64,000 nucleotides of DNA from Nonomuraea jabiensis. Lineage in GTDB: Bacteria > Actinomycetota > Actinomycetes > Streptosporangiales > Streptosporangiaceae. Position numbers and translations under genes: made by a program. The stretch lies in the NCBI RefSeq assembly GCF_014204795.1, contig NZ_JACHMB010000001.1, forward strand, positions 2,790,001-2,854,000, given 5' to 3'. Below the pieces are notes generated by a model. That model saw only the letters and a list, made by a program, of their open reading frames with translations, did no database searches and was not told the DNA's origin. How positions within the stretch are numbered: position 1 is the stretch's first letter; each line of letters starts with the position of its first letter. Positions 8,070 to 17,406 of the stretch are shown here, piece after piece.

Positions 8070-9152
8070 ATGGTCACCTCACGAGCACGCGGCCGGTGGG
8101 CCGCGCTCCTGCTGGCCGGGCTCACCCCGGTTGTCGCCGAGCTCACGCTCGGCAACCCGCCCCTCCGCAAGGCATGGTTGTTGCTGCTGTGGGTGCCGAT
8201 CTACGGCGCCGGCACCGTACTGATCCGCGAGCTGGTACGCCGTACCGGCCGGGGCTGGCTCGCCATCCTGCTGCTCGGGGCGGCGTACGGGATCGTGGAG
8301 GAAGGACTGGCGCTGCAGGCGCTCACCAGCCCGACCATCTACGGCGTGGCCGACTGGGCGCCCAGGATCCTCGGCCTCAACAGCGCCTACACCGAGCTGA
8401 ACATCCCCTATCACGCGGTCTTCAGCGTGGCACTGCCGATCCTGCTGGTGGATCTCATCGTCCCGAGCCTTCGCCATCGTCCCTACCTGGGGCGGACGGG
8501 GCTGGCCGTGGCGGGAGTGGTGTTCGTGCTGGGCGCCCTGCTGCTGCGGTGGACAACGGCCTTCATCGACCCCGGCTACCAGGCACCGCCGGCGATGCTG
8601 GCGGCCTTCGCACTGACGATCGCGGCGCTCACGGTGCTCGCACTGCGCTTCACCCCCCGCCCGCGCAACCTGCCGTCCACCCCGCCCCGAACGACCCCCA
8701 CACCGCCAGATGCGCCAGCCACAGCCCCCCAGACGACCCCCACGCCACCGGACGTGCCAGCCACCGCCCTCCAGACGACTCCCACACCTCCGGTCGTCGC
8801 GTGCCTGGCCGGGACGGCGGCGTTCGGATATCTCGCGCTACTGTTCCCCTTCGGCGGCGCCCAGCACCCGGCCTTCACCCAAGGCGGCTGGGTAGCGGTC
8901 CCGATGGTGGCGGCGGCCCTCCTGGCGGTGGCGGCAGGGATGCTGCTACGCCGGTGGACGGCACACGACGGATGGCGCGATCAGCACAGCCTGGCACTGG
9001 CCGGCGGGGCACTCGTGGCGCACACCGTGTTCGGCGTGATCGCCAACGGCGAGAACACCACCGACCGCGTGTCACTGGCCGCGCTCGGCCTCGTCATGAT
9101 CGCCCTGCTGGCCCTGCTCGCCCGGCGTAACCGGATCTTCGGCGCTCAGTGA
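8070..9152 (+). CDS. hypothetical polytopic membrane protein
   Basis: The product is 360 aa with about nine or ten hydrophobic segments. A Pro/Thr-rich cytosolic or external linker in the middle (about residues 205-235) contains three tandem copies of a TTPTPPDxPATA-like unit. The N-terminal part has ELVRRTGRGW and YGIVEEGLALQ between helices. I see no motif that fixes a function. The repeats show recent slippage inside a coding region. Confidence 0.6.
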   Translation: MVTSRARGRWAALLLAGLTPVVAELTLGNPPLRKAWLLLLWVPIYGAGTVLIRELVRRTGRGWLAILLLGAAYGIVEEGLALQALTSPTIYGVADWAPRILGLNSAYTELNIPYHAVFSVALPILLVDLIVPSLRHRPYLGRTGLAVAGVVFVLGALLLRWTTAFIDPGYQAPPAMLAAFALTIAALTVLALRFTPRPRNLPSTPPRTTPTPPDAPATAPQTTPTPPDVPATALQTTPTPPVVACLAGTAAFGYLALLFPFGGAQHPAFTQGGWVAVPMVAAALLAVAAGMLLRRWTAHDGWRDQHSLALAGGALVAHTVFGVIANGENTTDRVSLAALGLVMIALLALLARRNRIFGAQ

Positions 9153-9604
9153 ACCTGCGCCATGGTTCGCTGACGCCCCTGCCTCAGTCTCCGATCCCTG
9201 ATCACCGCAAGCACAAGCAGATGAGTCACCAGGCCAACACCCAGGATCAGTCCCGCGATCCGGAACGCAGGCGTCGTGAGTTCACCGGACAGGGACTTGA
9301 AGGCCAACGCAAACCCCAACCAGAGCTGAGCCCCGCCCCCAAGGCGTGCTCGCCCCCAGGGAATGCTGTGTACAACAGCCACCGCCGAGATGACATAAGC
9401 AAGGATCAGGAAGAACGCGGCAAGATCGTGGGGAGGATTCATCAGCAACAGCGCCATCCCGCCCACGAGGCCCACCGCTGATACTGCGACCACGATCACG
9501 CGCTGCGGCACGGTCAGGGCGTCAAACCACGACCTCTTCTGATCAACTGGCTCCACGGACTCACGGTCCCACAAGCGGCCACAAGCGACCACCCACGTCG
9601 CCAC
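9146..9604 (-). CDS. hypothetical small membrane protein
   Basis: About 152 aa from the GTG at 9604, with four hydrophobic helices and a basic tail (DRRLRQGRQRTMAQVH). An open frame extends further upstream to 9706 but overlaps the preceding gene; a GAGGAGG ribosome site at the end of that gene favours the start near 9604. No family recognised. It likely forms an operon with the upstream one-helix protein. Confidence 0.5.
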   Translation of the reverse strand: MATWVVACGRLWDRESVEPVDQKRSWFDALTVPQRVIVVAVSAVGLVGGMALLLMNPPHDLAAFFLILAYVISAVAVVHSIPWGRARLGGGAQLWLGFALAFKSLSGELTTPAFRIAGLILGVGLVTHLLVLAVIRDRRLRQGRQRTMAQVH

Positions 9605-9624
9605 ACCACCTTGCCGCGGCCTCC

Positions 9625-10260
9625 TCAACCAGCGCTCAGGCCCTTGTGCTCCGACGCAGGGGCCTGCAACGTTTCCCCTGCCGCCGACGCGGGCCGCCGT
9701 CTCCAAAGACCACGAGGTGAGACGTTGGCGCCGACGTGGATCCTCAGGTCACGTCGGGCCTGCTCGTAGAAATAGTCTCGTGCCGCCCCGGCATCAGCGT
9801 AGACCGACGCCCATTCCTCAGGGTCGTTCCGGCTACCGTGAGCGAACTCTTCCATTCGAAGTGCAAGAGAGTGCCATGCGCGTCCCGCCTCGATTGTCTT
9901 GTCATCGCCAAGCAGCAGGACCGATTCCCATTTGGCCGAGCGCTCAAATGCGACGCGGGCGAGCTCCTTGAGACTCTCCTCAGCATCGACCTTGTTCACG
10001 ATCCTGAAGCGAGTGTTGACACCTCGCGCTGCGGCTATCTCGGCCGACATCTGAATCAGCGCCTTGACGGAGTGCGCGTACTCCGCGTAAGCCTTTCGAC
10101 GTTCCTCATCCCACCGAGTCGTCTGTTGTCGGTTCCAACGGACACGCTCTACCAGGTAGGTAGCCGTATAGGAGCCCACTGCACCGACGATCACTCCCAG
10201 TAGGGCGGGGAGTTGCGAGAGTAAGACGTCCACAGCCCCATGCTGCATCATAACGATCAT
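9625..10260 (-). CDS. hypothetical protein with one N-terminal membrane helix
   Basis: The product is 211 aa with one membrane anchor near residues 14-36 (LPALLGVIVGAVGSYTATYL). The helical cytosolic part begins RWNRQQTTRWDEERRKAYAE and resembles uncharacterised actinobacterial membrane-anchored helical proteins. No catalytic motif is visible. The next gene follows within about 20 bases on the same strand. Confidence 0.55.
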   Translation of the reverse strand: MIVMMQHGAVDVLLSQLPALLGVIVGAVGSYTATYLVERVRWNRQQTTRWDEERRKAYAEYAHSVKALIQMSAEIAAARGVNTRFRIVNKVDAEESLKELARVAFERSAKWESVLLLGDDKTIEAGRAWHSLALRMEEFAHGSRNDPEEWASVYADAGAARDYFYEQARRDLRIHVGANVSPRGLWRRRPASAAGETLQAPASEHKGLSAG

Positions 10261-10292
10261 CTGGGCGAGCGCCCGTTAGCAGAAGTGTTAGC

Positions 10293-10325
10293 AAAAGGCC
10301 CTCCCGGATCATCCGAGAGGGCCTT
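10293..10325 (-). terminator. rho-independent terminator downstream of tRNA-Thr
   Basis: AAAGGCCCTC pairs with GAGGGCCTTT around a 13-base loop, and on the minus strand the stem is followed by TTTTGC. It lies just past the tRNA 3' end and would also serve transcription from the right. Confidence 0.8.
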
Positions 10326-10334
10326 TGACCTGGA

Positions 10335-10407
10335 GCCGCCTTGGGGATTCGAACCCCAGACCCCTTCATTACGAGTGAAGTGCTCTGGCCGACTGAGCTA
10401 AGGCGGC
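10335..10407 (-). tRNA. tRNA-Thr(CGT)
   Basis: On the minus strand this is a complete cloverleaf of 73 bases: acceptor GCCGCCT pairing with AGGCGGC, D arm with AGCTCAGTCGG, anticodon loop CTCGTAA (anticodon CGT), and T arm GGGGTTCGAATCCCC. CCA is not encoded. Confidence 0.95.
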
Positions 10408-10462
10408 GTGCTCTGCGACTTGGAAGAGTCTACAGGAGCCGGAGGGGTACTCGCTCCCCCGT

Positions 10463-11299
10463 TCACGCCTCAGCCGAATCCCCATATGTCGAGTCATACG
10501 CCTTGCGCGGCGCGCACACGCTGGCCTTCGAGCAGGCGCACCGCCGCCCCCCGTCGTTGAGGCGCACCACCACGGAGTCCGACGGGACGTTGTGGCCCAC
10601 CACGACGCCCGGACCCTGTGGGGTCTCCACGCTGACCCCCGCCCGGGGAGCCGAGGCGCGGAACTCCTGGTAGAGCGGGTGCTCGTACTTCAGGCAGCAC
10701 ATGAGCCGCCCGCACGCCCCGGCGATCCGCAGCGGATTGACCGGAAGATCCTGGTCCTTGGCCATGCGTACCGAGACCGGCTCGAAGTCCTTCAGGAACG
10801 TGGCGCAGCACAGGTCACGGCCGCAGGGCCCGATGCCGCCCTGCAGCCGCGCCTCGTCCCTCGGGCCGATCTGCCGCAGCTCGACCCTGGCCCGCAGGTT
10901 GCGGGCCAGGTCGCGGACCAGGGCGCGGAAGTCGACCCGGTGCGGCGCGGAGAAGTAGACCGTGTAGATGTTGTCCTCGTCGAGGTAGTCGATCCCGACC
11001 ACCTTCATCGGCAGGGTGTGCCGTTTGATCAGCCGTTTCGACACGCTGCGGGCCTCGGCCCTGCGGCGCTTGTTGGTCTCGTCGCGGGCCAGGTGCTCCT
11101 CACCCGCCAGGCCGGCGCACAGGGGCAGCCCCTCGACGTCCTCGCTCGTGTACTGCGGCGCCCAGACGCACTCCGCCACCTCGGGGCCCGAGTCGGTCGG
11201 CACGAGCACCTTGTCGCCCACCTTCGGGCTGTGCTCGCCGGGATCGAGGTAGTAGAGCCTCCCGTAACGGGTGAAGCTCACGGCCATGATCATTCCCAT
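10463..11299 (-). CDS. PSP1 domain protein, RicT/YaaT-like
   Basis: The product is 278 aa. The PSP1 C-terminal region is clear: YFSAPHRVDFRALVRDLAR, then the Cys-rich GPCGRDLCCATFLKDF and GACGRLMCCLKYEHP. In Bacillus the homologue RicT belongs to a Cys-rich iron-sulfur complex that affects RNA maturation and sporulation; the role in actinobacteria is not settled. The first of three close ATGs (11299) is nearest to the AGGAGG ribosome site. It keeps the common neighbourhood with holB and tmk, but an ECF module is inserted between them. Confidence 0.88.
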   Translation of the reverse strand: MGMIMAVSFTRYGRLYYLDPGEHSPKVGDKVLVPTDSGPEVAECVWAPQYTSEDVEGLPLCAGLAGEEHLARDETNKRRRAEARSVSKRLIKRHTLPMKVVGIDYLDEDNIYTVYFSAPHRVDFRALVRDLARNLRARVELRQIGPRDEARLQGGIGPCGRDLCCATFLKDFEPVSVRMAKDQDLPVNPLRIAGACGRLMCCLKYEHPLYQEFRASAPRAGVSVETPQGPGVVVGHNVPSDSVVVRLNDGGRRCACSKASVCAPRKAYDSTYGDSAEA

Positions 11300-11362
11300 G
11301 GGCTCGAGCTCGCCTCCTGACGGCCTAGGGGTCGAACGACCTTCCCTGCCACATTACGTGTG

Positions 11363-12451
11363 TCAGCCCGCCGTGGGAGAGGGGCCGGGGTCCGGATGTT
11401 CGCCGGATCGCCTGTCGGGAGGGCACACCTTGCTCTCGGGCAGGAACAACCCGTAGCGGTTCATCAGCCGAGCGCTGTCGTAAAGGCATCCGTGGTAGAG
11501 AGCCTGGCTCACCCCTGGTTCCCGCCCCAACCTGCTGACCAGCTTGCTCCAGTCGGCCTCGGGCAGCAGCATCACTCTGAACGATTGGGGCATGTCGGTG
11601 ACTTTCGTGGCGTTGAGCATCACCTTGTTGTCTTTGTACAAGCGGCGGAAGTTCTCGTAAGCCGTCGTCTGGTCCTCGAAGAACACCTCCTTGACGCCGG
11701 GCGTCGAGACGATCAGCTTCTGGATGGCCTTCTTCTGCGCGAGCGTGACGCCCGTCCCCTCCTTCGTGACGGTGAAGCTGCCTTTGCCGTCGGGCTTACG
11801 CTCGGCGCCGCAGGACGGCATGCCGGACGAGGGGCTGCAGAGAAAGACGCTCAGATCCCATTTGCTCGGCGGAGTAGCGTCGTCGGGTACCACTTCCCGA
11901 ACGTCCAAGATCCCTGGCAACCCGCGCAGCGCCTCCTGCACACTGCGCGGATCGGTGCCCTCCATGAGGGTCAACCGCAACGAATCAGGGATGTCGTCGA
12001 CGCCGACAGCGGCCAGGAGTGGCTCGTTGTGCGCGAAATTCCGCCGGAAGTCGGCGTACACCGCGCTCTTGTCCGCGTAGGACATCTCTTTGAGCCCCGG
12101 CACCTGCCGGACCTTCGCCACGATCTCCTGCGTCTCCTCCTCACTGACAGCGCCCTTGCAGGCCGTCTGCTTCCGGTCCGACGACTTCGCGCACAGGAAG
12201 ACGGTCACCTTCCGCTCGGCGGGCGGCGGATCGGCCGCCACCGCGCGGTTCTCGTCACCCGGGCCGCCCAGCAGCCCGACAGTGGTCGCCGCCCCCGCGA
12301 GCACCACGGTCGCCGCCACCGCCACCAGCCGGAAATCCACCCTGAACCGCCGCCGCTCCGGCGCCCTGAGCGGCCTGAGCGTGCCGGCGTCCACCGTCGC
12401 CCCCGCCTCGGTGAGGGCCTCGCGCAGCCTGTCTTCCATCGCGCTGTTCAT
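11363..12451 (-). CDS. membrane-anchored protein with two FtsX-type extracellular domains, candidate anti-sigma partner
   Basis: The product is 362 aa: a cytosolic segment of about 45 residues (MEDRLREALTEAGATVDAG), one membrane helix (LVAVAATVVLAGAATTVGLL) and two tandem domains resembling the extracellular domain of FtsX. Each domain begins VTVFLCAK or LSVFLCSP and contains the SAVYADFRR/TTAYENFRR and DIPDSLRLTL/DMPQSFRVML blocks, but no FtsX permease helices. Its ATG overlaps the sigma-factor stop, so the pair is cotranslated. By position it should control the sigma factor. That role is inference; no known anti-sigma domain is seen. Confidence 0.75.
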   Translation of the reverse strand: MNSAMEDRLREALTEAGATVDAGTLRPLRAPERRRFRVDFRLVAVAATVVLAGAATTVGLLGGPGDENRAVAADPPPAERKVTVFLCAKSSDRKQTACKGAVSEEETQEIVAKVRQVPGLKEMSYADKSAVYADFRRNFAHNEPLLAAVGVDDIPDSLRLTLMEGTDPRSVQEALRGLPGILDVREVVPDDATPPSKWDLSVFLCSPSSGMPSCGAERKPDGKGSFTVTKEGTGVTLAQKKAIQKLIVSTPGVKEVFFEDQTTAYENFRRLYKDNKVMLNATKVTDMPQSFRVMLLPEADWSKLVSRLGREPGVSQALYHGCLYDSARLMNRYGLFLPESKVCPPDRRSGEHPDPGPSPTAG

Positions 12452-12975
12452 GAATCCTCCCCAAGTGCCCGGCCGAGGGCGGCCAGCCCCCGCGCGATCG
12501 TGGACCTGACCGTGCTGGCGCCGATCCCCATGGTGTCGGCGATCTCCTGGTCGGACAGGTCGAGGTAGTAGCGGAGCGTGAGCGCCTCCCGCTGCCTGCG
12601 CGGCAGCTCACGCAGGGCGAGCAGCACCCCGCGCCGCTCCTCGCCCAGCAGCGCGGCGCTCTCCGCCGACCAGACGGGCGGCTCGTACGGCACCGCCCGC
12701 CGGAACACGGTCGCCCGCCTGCGCAGCACCGACCGGCAGCCGTTGAGCACCGCGGAGCGGACATAGGCCAGCGCCTTGTCGGCGTCGCGCAACCGGCCGC
12801 GCCCGGCGTGGGTGCGGGCGAACGCCTCCTGTACGACGTCTTCCGCGGTCGCCTGATCGCCGACCATGATCAGGGCAAGCCGTACGAGGCCCACGTGGTG
12901 CTCGGCGAAGATCGACGCCACGTCGACCCGCTGCCGCGCCAGGGCCTCTTGTTGGGTGAGTAGTTCGACTTCCAC
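12448..12975 (-). CDS. ECF RNA polymerase sigma factor, SigE family
   Basis: The product is 175 aa with region 2 (FAEHHVGLVRLALIMVGD, then AEDVVQEAFART) and region 4 (LPRRQREALTLRYYLDLSDQ, then GIGASTVRSTIARGLAALG) as in the actinobacterial SigE/SigM-like ECF group. It directs RNA polymerase to a small regulon, usually including its own promoter. It overlaps the downstream membrane protein, which carries FtsX-type external domains. A second copy of such a protein lies just upstream at 13027-13920. Confidence 0.9.
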   Translation of the reverse strand: MEVELLTQQEALARQRVDVASIFAEHHVGLVRLALIMVGDQATAEDVVQEAFARTHAGRGRLRDADKALAYVRSAVLNGCRSVLRRRATVFRRAVPYEPPVWSAESAALLGEERRGVLLALRELPRRQREALTLRYYLDLSDQEIADTMGIGASTVRSTIARGLAALGRALGEDS

Positions 12976-13026
12976 GTATCAGAGACGCCCGTCAGCCCCA
13001 TCTGCTGCTCGCGTCACCCTACGGGT

Positions 13027-13920
13027 TCACCGGCGCGGCGCGCAGACCTTACTGTCGGGCAGGTCACTGCGCCCGTACTCCACTTCCAGCTTGAGCTTGG
13101 CGTCCGTACACCTCAGGTTGTACACCTGGCTCACCCCTGGCAGCCGCGCCAGGCTGCGGCTCACGGCGTTCCAGTCGACGTCGGGCCGCATGGTCAGCCG
13201 GTACGACTCAGGAATGTCCGACATCTTGGTGACGCTCATGAGCGACTCGTTGTCGGCATAGGACTCGACAAAGTTCCGGTAGGCCGTCGCCTGGTCCTCG
13301 AAGATGTACGTCTCGACCCCGGTCGTGCCCTCGATCGCCTTGGCTATGACCTTCTTCTCCTTTAGGGTCGCGATCTTCCCGTTCGCCTTGCCACGACCGG
13401 ACAGGCAGGCCGGCATGGCCGAGTCCTTCACGCACAGAAAGATAGAAATGTCCCATTCCGACGCCACAGGCTGCGTATCGCCATAGAGCACGGTTTGGTC
13501 GATGACCTCGCCCACCCCGGGCCGCCGATACACCGCGTGCCGCATCCGATCCCGGTCGACCCCCGTCTTCACCCGCAGGCGGAACGACTCCGGCAGATCC
13601 TTCGCCCGTACGGCCTTCAGCAGCGTCCTGTTGCCGGCGAAGTCCCGCCGGAAACTCTTGTACGCGCTCGCCCGATCGACGAACCGGACGTCGCTCAGCT
13701 CCGGCCTGGACTCCAGGAACGTCCTGAGTGCCTGCTTCTGCTTCGCCGTGGCGTTGCGCTTGTGGCAGCCGTAGGTGGCCGGAGTGCACAGGAAGACGGC
13801 GATCTCCCACTCGTCGCTCGCACTGACCTCCGCCGCGGCCGGCGTACCCGCGAGGACCGACATCCCGGCCAGCAGCATGGCGATCAACGACCGTAACCTC
13901 CGGGGCGCCTCTCCAGCCAC
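13027..13920 (-). CDS. secreted protein with two FtsX-type extracellular domains
   Basis: About 297 aa: a signal peptide (AMLLAGMSVLAGTPAAAE) then two FtsX-extracellular-type domains, each starting IAVFLCTP or ISIFLCVK, with ASAYKSFRRDFAGN and ATAYRNFVESYADN blocks and paired Cys. It is paralogous to the membrane protein 0.6 kb downstream but lacks the cytosolic part. The GTG at 13920 sits five bases after GAGGAG; an in-frame GTG at 13926 is the alternative. It may be a soluble partner or ligand in the same envelope-sensing module. Confidence 0.75.
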   Translation of the reverse strand: MAGEAPRRLRSLIAMLLAGMSVLAGTPAAAEVSASDEWEIAVFLCTPATYGCHKRNATAKQKQALRTFLESRPELSDVRFVDRASAYKSFRRDFAGNRTLLKAVRAKDLPESFRLRVKTGVDRDRMRHAVYRRPGVGEVIDQTVLYGDTQPVASEWDISIFLCVKDSAMPACLSGRGKANGKIATLKEKKVIAKAIEGTTGVETYIFEDQATAYRNFVESYADNESLMSVTKMSDIPESYRLTMRPDVDWNAVSRSLARLPGVSQVYNLRCTDAKLKLEVEYGRSDLPDSKVCAPRR

Positions 13921-13978
13921 TGCCACTCCTCATCCCCGCGCGATCGACCCGGGCAGCCTAACGCCCCGTGATCACGAC

Positions 13979-15151
13979 TCAGGAACGCAGCGACAGCATC
14001 ATCGCCTCGACGGCCATCTGGGGGTTGACGTTCGCCGCCAGCCGCTCCCTGCACTGCATGATCGCGTCGATCCGGCGCAGCGTCTCCTCGGGCGTGGCCG
14101 CCTTGGCCAGCTGGTCGAGGTCGAAGCGGAGGTCGTCGTTGGCCAGCTCGACCGAGGCCCCGAACTGCATGGCCAGCACGTCCCGGTAGAACGACACCAG
14201 CTCCAGCAGCGCCGCGTCCAGCGAGTCGCGCTTGATCCGGGTGGCCCGCGACTTCTGCCGGTCCTCCAGCTCCTTCAGGGCCCCGGCCCCGCCGCGTACG
14301 AGCCCTCGGTTGAGCCCCTTGCCCGTGGACCCCTCGCCGTAGAGCTTGCGCAGCTCGGTGGTCTCGTTCTCGTTGAGCGCGGCCGTGGCCGCGGCGGCCT
14401 CCTCCTCCGCCGTCTTGACCAGCCGCTCGGCGGCCGAGACGCACTCCCCCACCCCGGTCAGCGAGCGCGGGATGCTCAGCACGGCCTCACGACGCCGCCT
14501 GACGCCCTCGTCGAGCGCCAGCGCCCGCGCCCTGCCGATGTGGCCCTGCGCGGCCCTGGCGGCGAACCTGGCCACGTCCGGCGGCACGCTGTCGCGTGTG
14601 GCCAGCACGTGGGCGACGGCCTCCGTGGCGGGAGTGGTCAGGTTGACCACCCGGCAGCGCGACCTGATGGTGATCATGAGGTCGTCGGGGGCGGGCGCGC
14701 ACAGCAGCCAGACCGTACGGGGCGGGGGCTCCTCGATGGCCTTGAGCAGGGCGTTGGCGGCCGACTCCGTGGCCCGGTCGGCGTCCTCGAACAGGATGAC
14801 CCGCCACCGCCCCTGCGTCGGCGCCCCGGCCGCCCGCAGGATGAGCTCGCGGGTCTGCTTGACGCTGTAGGACAGGCCCTCGGGGCGTACGGACTCCAGG
14901 TCGGGATGGGAGCCGACGAACACCTGGTGGCACTGGTCACAGTGGCCGCACCCGCCGTCGGGGCAGAGCAACGCGGCGGCGAAAGCCCGGGCGGCGTCCT
15001 CCCGGCCCGAGCCCGGCGGCCCGGTGAACAGCCACGCGTGCGTCATGCCCGCGCCGCGCCCGCCCCGGACGGCCTCCCCGGCCGCCGCCGCGGCCCGCGA
15101 CAGCACGGCCACCGCCTGGTCCTGCCCGACGAGGTCATCGAAAACTGCCAC
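13979..15151 (-). CDS. holB: DNA polymerase III delta-prime subunit
   Basis: The product is 390 aa, a clamp-loader subunit of the replisome. It has a P-loop-like WLFTGPPGSGREDAAR in which the usual Lys is Arg, as expected for delta-prime (no ATPase). A four-Cys zinc module (CPDGGCGHCDQC) and SRC motif (IRSRCRVV) follow. It lies directly downstream of the MFS-thymidylate kinase gene on the same strand, the usual tmk-holB arrangement. Confidence 0.93.
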   Translation of the reverse strand: MAVFDDLVGQDQAVAVLSRAAAAAGEAVRGGRGAGMTHAWLFTGPPGSGREDAARAFAAALLCPDGGCGHCDQCHQVFVGSHPDLESVRPEGLSYSVKQTRELILRAAGAPTQGRWRVILFEDADRATESAANALLKAIEEPPPRTVWLLCAPAPDDLMITIRSRCRVVNLTTPATEAVAHVLATRDSVPPDVARFAARAAQGHIGRARALALDEGVRRRREAVLSIPRSLTGVGECVSAAERLVKTAEEEAAAATAALNENETTELRKLYGEGSTGKGLNRGLVRGGAGALKELEDRQKSRATRIKRDSLDAALLELVSFYRDVLAMQFGASVELANDDLRFDLDQLAKAATPEETLRRIDAIMQCRERLAANVNPQMAVEAMMLSLRS

Positions 15152-15204
15152 GACGTAAGGCTAACCGCCGGCAGCAGCCCCCACGCCCGTACGTGGGGAA
15201 GGGG

Positions 15205-17274
15205 CTAGTCGCGGATGGTGGGCATCGTCCAGTCGCCGCGGATGGCGGGCATCGTGCCCGTGGCGTCCTCCGACTCCTGCGGCACCGGGTCCGGCAGGAT
15301 GTCGCGGATCCGGTCCTGGATCTGCCGGGTGATCACCTCGGCCTCCAGCGTGCCGTCCACCACCAGGTAACGCTCGGGTGCCGCCGCGGCCAGCGCCCGG
15401 AACTCCTTGCGTACCCGCTCGTGGAAGTCCAGCGGCTCCGACTCGATCCGGTCGGCGGCCCCGCCCAGCCGGGTCAGCCCCACCTGCGGCGGCGTGTCGA
15501 TGAGCACCGTCAGGTGCGGCACCAGCCCGCCGGTGGCCCAAGCGTTGATCTTGGACACGTCCTTGGGGTCGAGCGCCCGCCCGGCGCCCTGGTAGGCCAG
15601 GGAGGAGTCCACGTAGCGGTCGGTGATCACGAGCGAGCCCCGGTAGAGCGCGGGACGGATCACCTTCTCCACGTGCTCGGCCCGGTCGGCGGCGTAGAGG
15701 AGGGCCTCCGAGCGCGCCGACAGCCCGCGCTCGGCCGCGTCGAGCAGGATCGCCCGCAGCCGCATGCCGACCTTGGTCGAGCCCGGCTCGCGCGTCTGCA
15801 CCACGTCGTAGCCCTGGTCACGCAGCCAGATGGCGATCAGCCGCGACTGGGTCGTCTTGCCCGACCCCTCGCCGCCCTCGAAGGCCACGAACAGCCCGGG
15901 CACCGCCTCGGCCGCCTCGGCCGGGAAGCGCTCGCCGCGCACCGCCGCGATCAGGTCGCCGGCCAGCGAGACGCCCTTCCTGTCGTCCATGTGCCGCAGC
16001 GCGAGGACGCCCACGACCATGGCGAGCACCCCGCCGATGACCAGCACCAGGTTGGAGCCGTCGAACCGGTAGGCGAACCCGCCGAACCTCAGCCAGTGGA
16101 CGTCGAAGATCGCCGCCAGCGGGTTGGCCACGGCGACCACCAGCAGCAGCGTCACCCGTGCCGTGGACTGCAGGAACGAGAACGTACGGCCCCGCAGCCC
16201 GTCCTCGACCTCGAGCCCGATCAGCGTGTAGCCGATGATCCACGCGATGCCCGCGCACGCCCCCAGCAGCACGGTCAGCATGACCACGATCGCCAGGTTG
16301 TGCACCAGCGCGGTGGCCACCAGCACGAGCCCCGCCACGGTGATGGCCAGGCCGAACAGCCGCCGCCGCGACAGCTCGCGCAGCAGTCTGAGGCCGAAGA
16401 ACATGCCCAGCGCCATGCCGACGAAGACGGCGCCGAACACGACGCCGTAGGCCGCGTCGCCGCCGCCGAGCGCCTGGACGTAGATCTTCGCGACGCCGAC
16501 CACGGCCCCGCCCGCGGCGAAGGCCCCCAGCATGCCGATGATCAGCCCGCGCACCAGCTGGTTGCCGCCCACGAAGCGCCAGCCCTCGACGATCTGCTTG
16601 AGCACGGAGGGCGTGGAGATGGCGCCGTCACGCTTGGGGATCTCGCGCAGCGTGAAGATCAGGACGGCCGAGACGAGGTAGGCGCAGGCGTTGACGACCA
16701 GCGCGAGCGACGTGGCATCCTGGCCGGACATGAACGGCACCACGCTCGTGATCACGTCGCCCACCACGGACAGCGCCGCGAACAGCATGGCCGCGACCGG
16801 CGCGGTGCCGTACGTGACCAGCAGGTTGAGCCGGTTGGCCGACTCGAGCTGGTCCTTGCGCACCAGGTTGGGCACGGTGGCGTCCTTGGCCGGGACCCAG
16901 AACAGGTTGACGCACTCGACCAGGACGGTCGCGACGATCACCCACTGGTAGCTGCGGACGAACGGGATCGACAGCACCACGGCGAACCTGAGCAGGTCGG
17001 CCACGACCATCATCAGCCGCCGGTCGAACCGGTCGGCGAACACCCCGGCGAGCGGCCCGAGCAGCACGGCGGGCAGCATCTTGGCGATGAACACCCCGCC
17101 GACGGCCAGCGACTGCAGGCGGTAGTCGCTCTGCGTGAGATTACCGGCCAGGGCGGTCAGCGCCAGGATGTTGAGCCAGTCGCCCAGGCTGCACACCGAC
17201 ATGGCCATCCAAAGCCGTCGGAACGGCGCATTGGCCAGCACGTGGGCCGGGCGGCTTCGGCCAGGGGCAGTCAT
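15205..17274 (-). CDS. tmk: fused MFS transporter / thymidylate kinase
   Basis: The product is 689 aa. Residues 1-430 form about twelve membrane helices of the major facilitator type (start PFRRLWMAMSVCSLGDWLN, loop VFADRFDRRLMM). From about residue 455 comes a complete dTMP kinase: Walker A FEGGEGSGKTTQSRL, the DRY-type motif ITDRYVDSSLAYQGAGR, and the LID region. The kinase makes dTDP for DNA synthesis; the transporter substrate is unknown. The fusion is continuous without frameshift and is known in some actinobacterial families. The order with holB and topA is conserved core. Confidence 0.93.
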   Translation of the reverse strand: MTAPGRSRPAHVLANAPFRRLWMAMSVCSLGDWLNILALTALAGNLTQSDYRLQSLAVGGVFIAKMLPAVLLGPLAGVFADRFDRRLMMVVADLLRFAVVLSIPFVRSYQWVIVATVLVECVNLFWVPAKDATVPNLVRKDQLESANRLNLLVTYGTAPVAAMLFAALSVVGDVITSVVPFMSGQDATSLALVVNACAYLVSAVLIFTLREIPKRDGAISTPSVLKQIVEGWRFVGGNQLVRGLIIGMLGAFAAGGAVVGVAKIYVQALGGGDAAYGVVFGAVFVGMALGMFFGLRLLRELSRRRLFGLAITVAGLVLVATALVHNLAIVVMLTVLLGACAGIAWIIGYTLIGLEVEDGLRGRTFSFLQSTARVTLLLVVAVANPLAAIFDVHWLRFGGFAYRFDGSNLVLVIGGVLAMVVGVLALRHMDDRKGVSLAGDLIAAVRGERFPAEAAEAVPGLFVAFEGGEGSGKTTQSRLIAIWLRDQGYDVVQTREPGSTKVGMRLRAILLDAAERGLSARSEALLYAADRAEHVEKVIRPALYRGSLVITDRYVDSSLAYQGAGRALDPKDVSKINAWATGGLVPHLTVLIDTPPQVGLTRLGGAADRIESEPLDFHERVRKEFRALAAAAPERYLVVDGTLEAEVITRQIQDRIRDILPDPVPQESEDATGTMPAIRGDWTMPTIRD

Positions 17275-17406
17275 GATTTCAGCGTATCCAGGAAGTGGGC
17301 GGACAACAGACCAGCCGGATATTCCCGGCCGACTCGGGGCTGAGGGTATTACGTTCGCGGGCCAGCGTGCAGGTTACAGACCTCGAATAGGCCCCCAAAA
17401 GCATCA

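Noticed and set aside
10293..10325. Hairpin next to tRNA-Thr considered as an attachment site
   Set aside because: It is a symmetric stem with flanking A and T runs, and no second copy of the tRNA end was seen, so a terminator is the simpler reading.
15193..17343. A 716-residue plus-strand open frame
   Set aside because: It is exactly antisense to the MFS-thymidylate kinase gene and is rich in His/Arg/Gln from GC-rich third positions.
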